In this document: one piece after another, positions 1-8,981 of the stretch
Numbering within the stretch: position 1 is the first letter of the stretch
Layout: each line of letters opens with the position of its first letter
Assembly (NCBI GenBank): GCA_003116975.1
Contig: BGKB01000262.1
Location: forward strand, 62,001-126,000
Direction of reading: 5' to 3'
From: Aurantiochytrium sp. KH105
Lineage: Eukaryota; Sar; Bigyra; Thraustochytrida; Thraustochytriidae
DNA length: 64,000 nucleotides
Position numbers and translations under genes: made by a program
Notes under the pieces: generated by a model
Seen by the model: only the letters and a program-made list of their open reading frames with translations
The model's database searches: none
What the model was told of the DNA's origin: nothing

Positions 1-790
1 TCAGGATGATGAAAGAAACAGTGGACGCTTTGTGGAGAACCCTCGTAGACTCCAAGGCGTGGGAGGAAGCCACGAGAACAGAAGTCAGACGCATGTAAAG
101 AGCCGAGGAACGAGCCACCGACCAGGAACAGCCAAAGGTCAGCGCGCGCCTGCAACACAGACCAGCGAGGCAGAAATGGGTCCGCGTGACCCAGTTCGTG
201 CTATCCAAATCTACCTTGACAGCGTCCGGCAAGGCAGCCATCTGCAAGGTACCCGGGTGCGCTTTGACTTTATTCTTGCCACAAATTGGAATCGTACCTG
301 TTTTGCGCGCCTTTTGCAACGTGAATTAGGATGCATTCAAGGTGATCGTCTCGTCAACTTTACAGAGTACCTGCAGCTCACGCGCCTCTACTGTGAGGAT
401 TTCGCTGCTGACTTTTTGCAGGTTCCTTGGGCACTTGTCTGCTCCTCGTATACGTCGGGTGATTCTGAGTCGTTGACGCCGAAAGAAGAAGCAATTTCTT
501 CGGCAACAGGTAATTCATCACGAGTTGCAATTCACAAGATTAACCGACTCGCGACCGCTTGGATTCGTCTCGAGCCTTTGTGCGTCGATTTGTGCGCTCA
601 CATTTGCCCCGAAAACTTCCGTCTCGATACTCCCATCGACAAAACAGACATTTTGAGGGCTATGGACAAACTTCAGACCAGTCAAATCGTCAGATTCATG
701 CGCGAGTCTTTAGGCCGTGACTCTACTCCGCATACAATCGGAGGACTTCTAGCCAAGGTGGTTCTCGTTGCTGCGGACAAGGTCGCTTGA
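1..790 (+). CDS. 3' part of an unrecognised protein-coding gene
   Basis: The frame from about 223 to the TGA at 788-790 is clearly coding by codon choice (many CGT, CTC, GTC and GAG codons) and gives a Cys- and Leu-rich, probably helical product that I do not recognise. The frame is open to the window edge, but residues before about 223 look poor in that frame. A different frame near 4-94 reads like a helix (MKETVDALWRTLVDS). A possible intron from GT at 95 to AG at 222 would join that frame to the downstream one in phase, so the gene probably starts upstream of the window and is spliced. Seen: open frame and codon bias. Inferred: the intron and the missing 5' end. No domain, signal peptide or membrane segment is evident. 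Confidence 0.55.
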   Translation, partial: QDDERNSGRFVENPRRLQGVGGSHENRSQTHVKSRGTSHRPGTAKGQRAPATQTSEAEMGPRDPVRAIQIYLDSVRQGSHLQGTRVRFDFILATNWNRTCFARLLQRELGCIQGDRLVNFTEYLQLTRLYCEDFAADFLQVPWALVCSSYTSGDSESLTPKEEAISSATGNSSRVAIHKINRLATAWIRLEPLCVDLCAHICPENFRLDTPIDKTDILRAMDKLQTSQIVRFMRESLGRDSTPHTIGGLLAKVVLVAADKVA

Positions 791-1255
791 TCTTATTATT
801 TTGAAAAGAAGAAATGTGCTTCCTTTGCTGCCCCTGTCTGTCTCACACTTGTCTCAGAGAAACATACCCTGGACATTTCACATTGCTAGGCCTTTCACGC
901 GGTGCCATGAATGAGTGGGTGGTCTAGATTTCCGGTCCTGGCATCTTTGACATCCAGATCCGAATCTGAAGGAAAGAAGAAAAGAAAGCAATACTGGTGC
1001 CGGTTTTGCACAGAGGCTTAATCACGCCGACCTGAACAGCGCGCTCAATGACCTCCTCATCGGTCTCTTCAAGCGCAAGGACGGGCGGGTGTCCGTCCGT
1101 CGGGGTCGTCAACTGCTGCCTGCCTGTAACAAAAACATTTTCTCAGGGTGGCTCGTGCATTGATTGAGTGAGGCACGCGCGCAGCCAAGCAAGCAAGCCA
1201 GCAAGTCCGGGGCTCGCGGCCAACGAGGAAAGACTTGGAGGTGCAGTGCGCAAGG

Positions 1256-1297
<42 letters not shown>

Positions 1298-1399
1298 GTC
1301 GAACAGGCGCGCAAACTTACCTTCGTTGTCTGCCCTTGGGGAAACAGCGTCATCGAAAGCTTGCGTGGCGCAGAAGAACAAAGGCATCAACCGAGCAAG
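791..1399. other. Intergenic region with a GA repeat
   Basis: No coding frame here is convincing. The stretch holds the 3' flank of the preceding gene, then the presumed promoter and leader of the next plus-strand gene, including a long GA dinucleotide run. Short frames that cross the GA run translate it as Arg-Glu or Leu-Ser repeats and are not credible. Confidence 0.6.
1262..1296 (+). repeat. (GA)n microsatellite
   Basis: An uninterrupted GA dinucleotide tract of about 35 bp lies roughly 105 bp upstream of the ATG at 1400, so it may sit in a promoter or 5' leader. Confidence 0.9.
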
Positions 1400-2926
1400 A
1401 TGGCCCTCGTCATCAGACTGCGCGAGACCCTGGAACAGGTGGCGCGGCTCATCAAAGCATACCTCGTGCATGCTCTGACATCGAGCGAGCTCATCAGCAG
1501 AGTGCGAGCCATCGCAGATCTGGCAGGTCTCAGTAGCAAGCACATTGTTTTCTATCACTGCATGTCAGACCCGCACTCGTTCATTGCTCTTCAGGCTCTT
1601 GGCCTCATGGTCCGCAAGTATGACGTCAAGGTCCTTGTCATTGTCGTGTCAGAGCCTGCCGATGCTGGCCTTCCAGCATACGCCACAACTCGCGAGCAAC
1701 AATTTGCCTGGCGCATTCGCGACGCGCGCGTCCTCTTCAATGTGTACGAGGACCTCATCACCGGGGTTCCTTCAATGGAGTCTTTTCCCAGACCAAGAAC
1801 AATTCGCCTTGCTGAGCGCTGGGCTGCGGCGAACCTGAACAACATATTCCTCGACGGCGGGAGCGCCACTCAGAACCTTCTCAAGCGAATTGTCCAGGTC
1901 TCAAGCCTCTTGCTTGCGAACGACGCATCGGGCCTCGTCGATTTTTGTGTTAATGAGGGCCCCGGTACTCTTGCAGACGAGAACATGGCTGACGCTTTGC
2001 TCGCGCGCAATGCGACCAGGCTTCGCCGGGCCGGACACTATCTTTCTGGCACCGCCTTTTACGGATTCGAGTGGTTTTGGGGCATTGATAGACTTCACTA
2101 CTTGGAATCCATCTTGCTCTCGCAGGAGCGTCTGCGCGTTCCCCGGCGCGTATCGCGTCGTTCGTCACTTTCCCGTGGCCGGGACGTCTCTCCATCCGTT
2201 TATGCGGACCTGCGCATTTCTTCCTCGGCAACCCTATTTAGCAGGACGTGCAACCTGCTCTTCCGGGACAAGATGCGCCAGGCAGCTTCGTTTAAGGCAA
2301 CGCCGGATGAGCGCCGCGAGCTTCCGTACATTGACTTTTACTATTCCTTCCGCTCGCCGTATTCACAAATAGTACTGCGACCCCTTTTGGACATGGCTGA
2401 CTTTTATGGGGTGCAGGTTCGATTTCGACCCGTGCTGCCAATGCTCATGTCTGGCCTTCCTGTCGGCCTCGCAAAGTCTTTTTACATTGCTCGCGATGCG
2501 CGTCGCGAGGCAGAACGTCTCGAATGGACCGCGTATGGCTTCTTTAATGATCCCATTGGAGAGCCTATCCACCATGCCTTCGCACTTTTCATGGAGGCTC
2601 GAGCGCAGGGCAAAGAGCGCGACTTCTTACTAGCGTGGTCAAAGCACGTCTGGACCCGCGCCCTTGACCCTCACACGCACGCTGGACTACGGACCATTTG
2701 TCGCACCGCCGGCATTCGCTGGGATCCCTCGCTTTTGCGCACGGACACCTGGAAAGCCTTTGCTGCCGAGAATCGCCAGACCTTGCACGCTCACGGCTTG
2801 TGGGGAGTCCCATCGTTCACTTTCATGGACACGGCGACGTGGGGTCAAGACCGTCTCTTTCTCGTTGAAGAGCGCATCATTCGCGCGGTTCGCGACATTC
2901 GCGCAGCTTCAGACACGCTGAATTGA
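1400..2926 (+). CDS. Tandem DsbA/GST-kappa (HCCA isomerase)-like thioredoxin-fold protein
   Basis: A 508-residue product starting at the first ATG after the GA tract. Two thioredoxin-fold modules of the DsbA / GST-kappa / 2-hydroxychromene-2-carboxylate isomerase family are visible. The first begins near residue 47 (SKHIVFYHC, then DPHSFIALQAL). The second begins near residue 310 (PYIDFYYSFRSPYSQIVL) and carries the Ser-Pro-Tyr-Ser pattern typical of GST kappa and HCCA isomerases in place of a Cys-x-x-Cys site. The family uses glutathione or acts as isomerases or oxidoreductases, often in mitochondria or peroxisomes. Neither module has a CxxC pair, so a glutathione-dependent isomerase or transferase role is likelier than disulfide exchange. 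The substrate cannot be told. No clear targeting peptide is seen. The frame continues upstream of the ATG through the GA tract, but that extension is low complexity and lacks an ATG. Confidence 0.75.
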   Translation: MALVIRLRETLEQVARLIKAYLVHALTSSELISRVRAIADLAGLSSKHIVFYHCMSDPHSFIALQALGLMVRKYDVKVLVIVVSEPADAGLPAYATTREQQFAWRIRDARVLFNVYEDLITGVPSMESFPRPRTIRLAERWAAANLNNIFLDGGSATQNLLKRIVQVSSLLLANDASGLVDFCVNEGPGTLADENMADALLARNATRLRRAGHYLSGTAFYGFEWFWGIDRLHYLESILLSQERLRVPRRVSRRSSLSRGRDVSPSVYADLRISSSATLFSRTCNLLFRDKMRQAASFKATPDERRELPYIDFYYSFRSPYSQIVLRPLLDMADFYGVQVRFRPVLPMLMSGLPVGLAKSFYIARDARREAERLEWTAYGFFNDPIGEPIHHAFALFMEARAQGKERDFLLAWSKHVWTRALDPHTHAGLRTICRTAGIRWDPSLLRTDTWKAFAAENRQTLHAHGLWGVPSFTFMDTATWGQDRLFLVEERIIRAVRDIRAASDTLN

Positions 2927-4641
2927 TCTGTGTGACCCGACACAATCGAAGGCAGCAGGGTAAGAAAACAATAGACTTTTTTTTGGAATGAGCGTCTTTC
3001 TTGACGCATTCGGTAAACGCTGCTTCGAAAGTTGCTAGCTCTCGACATCTTTGACAGTTCCAGCCGATACTGCGCACGCAATGTGCGGCCTTGCCATGCA
3101 ATACGTTCGTGGACTTGATAGTTGATGGTATGTTCGTAGCACGGCTGATTACAAACTGTCCACGCGCAAAGTTGTGAGACTGGCTCAAGAAGCTATGCGA
3201 GCCGCTCAATTTGTTCTCTGAATGGAGGGCAACATTTCATGCAGGTTAGTACTCGTTCTGCCCAATTTTGGACCGTGCACGGAAACATGGAGAAGTGCAC
3301 AGCTTGACACGTACACAACAAGCACACAAAGAACAACAGATGGAGTTGGTGTACATAACCAAGCAGTTCAAAAATTACTCTACAAATTCGGTATGGTTAG
3401 AAGAGTGCGCGCGCAACTCGAGCAAGCAAGTTAAATTAAAAATCATGCATGTAGCACTAGAAAAACACCTCAGTTCCAAATTTTGAATACAAATGAACGC
3501 TGGACAGTATTCCTCCAAAACTATGTTTGTCTCTCTCTCTCTCCCTTTTACATTCGACCCAGCAAGCTTTTGTTAATTAAAAAACATTTGCTCTTTTGAA
3601 TGTCAAGCATGGAACCTGCGAAGGGACCAAACTCTTTTTTCTTGAAGAATTAATTGTGACTTCTTCCTCGTCCTAGATCGCGGCAGAAGACTTAGCAAAC
3701 CTTGCGCGACTGATCTATCGCAAGGATCTGCACATGCTGGTTCTGCCGTCTACGCACAGAGAATCATGATCCATTTTTAAGAAAAATGCGCATTGACTGA
3801 CTTGAGCATCGGCCGCTCTTCAGGTGAGCAGTACACAAAGCAAAAAGTCAATGCAACCCCATACGTCATACTACACGAAAAAATATGCTAAACCTAGATT
3901 TCTTTTTAATCACGTGTTCGTGACGTGAAGACGGTGCGTTTCTTAGCAGGGCGAAAAGCCTGGGCCAGACGAAACAACATTCGATCACAATCTCATCGCA
4001 CAGTTCCCTTATGAAAAAGATTAATGAGCATACAAAAAGAAGCAGACAATCTCTATCCGATATAATCTGATTAGTCGTCTTATTCATGATTAGGCACGAC
4101 TGCTTCGAGCGCCTCAGATTGTTGGTTATCTATCCTTTAAGAGCTCAACTTATTCAAAATCATTCTTGGACTCTAAAATTCTCTTCTGAAGAGGAAAACA
4201 TCTCTTCTAATAGTTATTAAATTATAGCAACTTTTTTTACATAATAGTCAAAATATATATATTTTTTAATTTTAGATAGTAATTTGAATTTACACAGTAT
4301 TATATTTATTTTAATTAGTAAATGTAATATTAAAATATAATGAATAAATTGTGACATATAATTTTACAAGCCGTTTAAAAATAAGAGAAATATTCAAGTA
4401 ACATTTAGAATGTTGGAGTGGTTCGCGTCCGGCGAAGTCCGGCAAGACCGGGGCCGGCGCGCGTATACGCGACAAAAGTCTTGTACACGCTAGACGCAGC
4501 TTGACCGGATATGCTCAAGTGTATCAAAGCTTAGATTCTCGACAGAAAGAACTCTTCGAGTTCTTTCGCGCGGGGAGGCGGCGAAACTAAAAACTCCACA
4601 ATGCATGTAAAGAACTTCTGCGTGACCGGGGGGGGGGCTAC
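2927..4641. other. Intergenic region, partly AT-rich
   Basis: About 1.7 kb with no frame I can support. Composition shifts from mixed to strongly AT-rich around 4180-4400 and back to GC-rich by 4430. It lies between an intact gene and the sulfatase remnant, so it may be decayed sequence. Confidence 0.5.
4180..4400. other. AT-rich island
   Basis: Roughly 220 bp made almost entirely of A and T with long A/T runs (for example TATATATATTTTTTAATTTT near 4254), in sharp contrast to the GC-rich surroundings. No coding frame and no terminal repeats were seen. Confidence 0.7.
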
Positions 4642-5345
4642 ATGACACAGAAGAAGAGCGGGTATAAGAAGAGAATCTTCTCGGCCTGGGATTCTCGCTA
4701 CTGCGCGCCAAGCATGACTGCAGAGGCGATCGCCAACGTGGATTCCCAAAAGGAAACCTACGGGGGCACTGTCCCATTCTTTCTGCACACGGCAATCTCA
4801 TCTCCGCAAAAGCCTCATGTGCCTCCTTGACTGGGAGGGGCATAACAAGTTGGGCTTTGGCAACTACGCGAACTTTCTGGAACAAACAGACAATCACTTG
4901 GGACAAAATCACTGACAACACGCTGCTCATTGTCACAAGCGACAATGGTCCGAAGGACAAGGACATGTTTGAGGAGTCAGTCGAATTGCCCCGCGCCTGG
5001 ATTTACAGGAATAGAACGCGCAGCCTCTTCGAGGGCGGGCACCGCGTACCTTTCATCATGCAATGGCCCAACATTATCAACCCTGGGCTGGGCAGTTTGC
5101 AATTCAGCAGGCGCAACACCGGGGCAAGTGCGCGGAAACCAACCGATGGTGACTGAAGTGCCATAAAAGGAATCGGGTGATGGTCCCGGCGTGGGGGGGT
5201 CAAAAGGTGCTTCATGCTGAATACCAGTGGTGGATGTTCGTTCGACCTCGATGATGACTCGAGCGAGACCACCAACATCATGTACGAGAACCCGGCCGAA
5301 TTTGCGTCCTTGAAAGGTACCCTTTTTGAAATTATTGACAATGCT
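4642..5345 (+). pseudogene. Arylsulfatase-family pseudogene (C-terminal half)
   Basis: Sulfatase signatures appear in the expected order but in different reading frames. First comes PFFLHTAISSPQKPHVPP (4773-4826), the segment that in sulfatases precedes the histidine loop. Next is GHNKLGFGNYANFLEQ (about 4840-4888), then DNTLLIVTSDNGP (about 4915-4953) with the DNG metal-site motif. Last come RSLFEGGHRVPFIMQWP (about 5017-5070) and, after a gap, FDLDDDSSETTNIM with NPAEFASLK (about 5240-5320), matching the family's C-terminal 'LFDLxxDPxETxNL' block. At least two frame changes and an in-frame stop after HVPP (4827-4829) separate the blocks. The N-terminal half with the formylglycine motif is absent. 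The order and spacing show one decayed host gene, not chance similarity. The living relative would hydrolyse sulfate esters, often of algal polysaccharides. Confidence 0.8.
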
Positions 5346-5679
5346 TGCAGTGATACGACCGCTGTATGTCCATGATGGAGGAGAGAAAGGTGAAGCTCGG
5401 CGCTCAAGAAAAAGAAACCAACAAGAGGCAAGGCGGGTCGGCTAAATCTCTTTAAAAGCTCAATGAGACGGATCTTCTCGATCGCCAGTTCGCCAGTTTT
5501 CTGAGTATACCTTTGTTTACGAAGAAAGTTACACCCACTCTTCTCGAGGCCAATGTGCAGGTCTTCTAGATGTTGCGGACATGGTACCCACCGACAATTA
5601 CTTTTTACAAGAAAGGCACAACATGAAATAAACATTAAAAAAAAATAAAAGCAACGAAAGAAACCCTTGCAGCGCGCGT
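5346..5679. other. Short intergenic stretch between two decayed genes
   Basis: No supportable frame. A minus-strand open frame crossing 5003-5635 is antisense to the sulfatase remnant and has no family features. Confidence 0.5.
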
Positions 5680-7400
5680 CAGGTCTTGCGACGGCCTCTC
5701 GTTAGCGCGCGAGAGAAGACGCGATCGAAGTATCCGCAATCCTTCTCTAATTCGCAGATAGACACACCGGTCTTGGCCTGAGCGAAGTCGATGATGCGGA
5801 CGGTGCCAGCATCGTCCATGACAAAGTTCCGCCACAGCACGTCGCGGTGCGCGAAGCCAGCCGCGTGCACAGCCATGAGCGCCGCCCAGGCCTTCTATCG
5901 AACGTCCCCGCTCACGGCGCTAGAATCGAGCGTCTCGCCAGCGTAGGTGGTTGCGACGATGAGGTTGTTGAAGATGTGGCGGCCGCCGTACAGGTATTAG
6001 GGCACGTGCGCCCCCCACAGGGAGCGCAGTTCGTGGTAGACGTCCATTTCGTGCCAAAAGGCGGACTCAGCCCTGTGCGTTTCTTCCGGGACTTTCGCCG
6101 GGGTCATGACCTTGACTACCGCATCGACACGGGTGGCGTCGACGCGGATCGTGAAGCTATACTGGCCTTCGGGGTAATGCTGAATGACGTCCAGCATCCC
6201 TCCCGCGTAGGGAAAGTGAAGGTCACTCGTGAGCGGGAGAAGCTCACGTAGTGCCTCTTTGTCCCCAAGCGAGGCGGCGTTGGTCTAAACGCCAGGCGGA
6301 GCGGCTCCGCGGCGCCAGACCTCGGCCCACTTGGGAGACCCGAGGCGAATGCCAGTCTGGCAGATGGCCCGCAAATGCTCGTCATCGAGCGCCAGGCGCG
6401 CCATGCCGACCACGGTGCGGTACATCATGCACGTGTACGCATATCGCATCGATCCGCGACCCGACGCCGTCGAGAGGAGCGAGTTCGAAATGTACAATAC
6501 GTTGTCGTCGTCATTCTTGAAGAACCAAGTCCTGTCGGTGGTGGAGAGAACACCGTACTTGCAGAAAGAGCGCGACATGTGAACGTAGAGGGTTGGACGA
6601 TTGGGTAGCGAAAATGCACAAAGTCTTCCCGGTCAGGGAAACGTTCTCCCATTTCCCCATACTCGACCAGGTCGTCGCAAGCCATCTCCCAGGCACTGTT
6701 CACAACTTCCTTGGCCTCGTCGAGGGAATCAGACGTACCTTGCATCCACGCCTGGGCAATTTCGTCAAGATCGTCTTCGGTGAGACCAAAGAGAAACTTC
6801 CCAGGCGACTTGTGCTCGTGAACGAGGAAGCGCGCGCGGCTCCGATCTCCCGGGGTGAGAATGCCAGCCCTGGAGCGATCGATGCCAATGCGCATTTCCC
6901 GAGACCACACAATGTCCACCCGTGCCCAATGCCCGGCGCCTCTTGGACGACATCGATATTATAGGGTGACCATCCGTTTGGCGCTGTCTGTGAATAAGGT
7001 GCATCACACGGACCTAGATTCGAAGCGAGCAGCTACTCCTTGCTCGTTGATCTCAGTGACACGCCTAATATTGGTTTTAGAATCAGACACCAGGACTCGG
7101 ACATCGCCGAAGCCGGCCTCCTGCCTGGATGTATCCCATCCAACCTCCTCGTGAAAATCCTGCCAGCGGGTCACACGCTTGGGGAACAGGTCGAGGCGAG
7201 CTTGCACGCCGCTCTGGGGCGCAAGACCTCCGCGGATCCTCGACGAGTACTGCGAGCTTGCGCGGCTTCTCGGGGCCAATTCGTTGTTGAAAAATCGGGA
7301 TCCATTTGCTCAACGTTCTTGCATCATCATCTCTGCATGGTGTACTCATCGAGATGCGCGACCATCGAGACCCTTTCCATTGGGATGTCGCGAAGGACAT
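5680..7400 (-). pseudogene. Fossil of a Crinkler-like effector gene (nuclease-like plus kinase-like parts)
   Basis: Reading the minus strand from about 7400 down to 5680, separate frames give an N-terminal part resembling the restriction-endonuclease-fold region of CRN-type proteins, then a mid part with the 'KYGVLSTTDRTWFFKN' block seen before the kinase region of such proteins. Last comes a C-terminal protein-kinase-like part with a catalytic-loop HRD followed by Asn and an IDF motif. Family assignment rests on this order of blocks and is moderate. The copy is broken, with several breaks along its length, so no single product is expected. It is treated here as a fossil. It lies tail to tail with the sulfatase remnant, suggesting a small decaying segment. 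Confidence 0.55.
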
Positions 7401-7576
7401 CAGCGAAAGGCTTCATGGTCGCCATCTCGCCGCCCTTCCTCTCCCACGCGCGCCCGCGCGCGATCCTCCGCGCCCCTCTTCGCGCTCGCTCGCGCGCGCG
7501 CACGCAAGCACTCCCTCCATCCCTCGCACGCGTGCGTCGTTCTGGGTCTGCAGCCCAAAAGAAAGGAGAATTTCGT

Positions 7577-7578
7577 TT

Positions 7579-7670
<92 letters not shown>

Positions 7671-7672
7671 TC
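7577..7672 (+). repeat. (CTTT)n microsatellite
   Basis: About 96 bp of uninterrupted TTTC tetranucleotide lies some 180 bp upstream of the bromodomain gene's ATG. It forms a strand-asymmetric polypyrimidine tract able to adopt triplex structure. Confidence 0.95.
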
Positions 7673-7854
7673 ACTCGAGGATCATCCATCATACCTGCAA
7701 GAGGGCGAGCGACTACGAGTGCGCATTCCAGCGCGGGCTCGCGCGCAAAGACTGTCCGAGCCGCAAGGTCGCACGAAGGAGACGAAGACGCCACGAGGTG
7801 AGGTGCGACTAGCTGGCTAGCCAGCCACCTGGCAGAGGGTAGATACGTCGCGTC

Positions 7855-8706
7855 ATGGACGTGCCTTTGCTTTTAGCTCCACAAACGCGCGATGGCGTGG
7901 AGCGTGCGGCCGAGGCCTGGCTGTCAGCGCACGGCGTGTTGCCCCAAGACTACATGAGCTACTTGGGTGACGCCGTAGTGACAGCAGGCGCGCAGGACCC
8001 AGAGCTCACGGAGCGTGCAGACTTTGTTGCCAACGAGAGGAATCGATTTCGCTGGCTCATCGATAACGTCAGACCCCCCGTTAACATTCAGTTTGAGCGC
8101 CTCCCAGAAGCTGAGCTCAAGCGAAGCTTCACACTCGGCGCCATTCGACGTGGTCCACCTCCACCGCGTGCGCCTTTGAAACGCGCTTCTAGCATCAAAA
8201 TAAATATCAAGCTCCCGAAACCACCTGCATCGGTGAAAGAGGAAAGCAACACTTCAGCTACAACGTCTGCTTCTCGCGAAACATCAGGCTCGCCTGCGAA
8301 ACGGCCTCGCACGGATGCAGGGGAGACCTCGTCTCGACTTGGGCACATTCTGCAGGAAACCGTAAACCGCCTTCTGCGTATCCGTTTTCACAAATCGCCG
8401 TTCAAACATTCTGGATATCCATTCGACAATCCGTTTGCCGTTCGGCTCGAGCCCTCGGGACAGGTCGTGCCCCTCGAGTACTTTGACAAGATCAAGGAGC
8501 CGATGGATCTCTCCAAGGTGAAGGACCGTGTTAGTATTGGCCGATACAAGACCTTTGCCGAGTTTGAGCGCGACGTGCAGCTCATTGTCAGCAATGCAAA
8601 GCTCTATCACAACAAACCCAAGACCGTCATGCATCGTCTCACGCAGCACTTTGACAAGGAAAGCAAGAAGCTCCTACGTGCTGCAAAGAACAAGCTTGAT
8701 CGATAG
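7855..8706 (+). CDS. Small bromodomain protein with an atypical acetyl-lysine pocket
   Basis: A 283-residue product from a clear ATG. Residues 1-90 are unrecognised. Residues about 100-160 are a basic, Ser/Pro-rich linker with an NLS-like stretch (SPAKRPRTD), consistent with a nuclear protein. A bromodomain fills residues about 165-280. It has the ZA-loop region (YPFDNPFAV), helix B start EYFDKIKEPMDLSKVKDRV with the conserved PMDL, and the helix B-C region SNAKLYHNK. Bromodomains read acetylated lysines, usually on histones. The Asn that binds acetyl-lysine normally follows the Tyr in this last motif. Here the Tyr (251) is followed by His252 and then Asn253. No other chromatin domain is present. 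The neighbouring giant gene is convergent, its stop only 275 bp away. Confidence 0.85.
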   Translation: MDVPLLLAPQTRDGVERAAEAWLSAHGVLPQDYMSYLGDAVVTAGAQDPELTERADFVANERNRFRWLIDNVRPPVNIQFERLPEAELKRSFTLGAIRRGPPPPRAPLKRASSIKINIKLPKPPASVKEESNTSATTSASRETSGSPAKRPRTDAGETSSRLGHILQETVNRLLRIRFHKSPFKHSGYPFDNPFAVRLEPSGQVVPLEYFDKIKEPMDLSKVKDRVSIGRYKTFAEFERDVQLIVSNAKLYHNKPKTVMHRLTQHFDKESKKLLRAAKNKLDR

Positions 8707-8981
8707 CGCTCACTTAATACTGTTTCCTACATCCACGCCGCCTTCCCCGGCACCTTCCAAAGAGTTAAAATGCAGAATTGCAACATGCATTTATCCTTAT
8801 TCTTCACCCACCACTCTCTTGACCATCGTCGACCCATCACCAAGAAAGGAGGGTTCATCTGATTGAGACGCACACGTATTCACACGCACATCAAGACTAC
8901 AAATAGAAACATATTCTTCTTCGTCTTCGTCTTTTATTCACTGCTAATACGCGCCTTGACGGAAAAATAGGCCCACGCGAA

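Noticed and set aside
1235-1399. N-terminal extension of the tandem GST-kappa-like protein through the GA repeat
   Set aside because: The extension has no ATG, begins with a non-standard start and encodes an Arg-Glu repeat. The ATG at 1400 directly precedes a protein-like helix.
5003-5635. 210-codon minus-strand open frame next to the sulfatase remnant
   Set aside because: Antisense to the sulfatase blocks over much of its length, and no domain or codon bias supports it.
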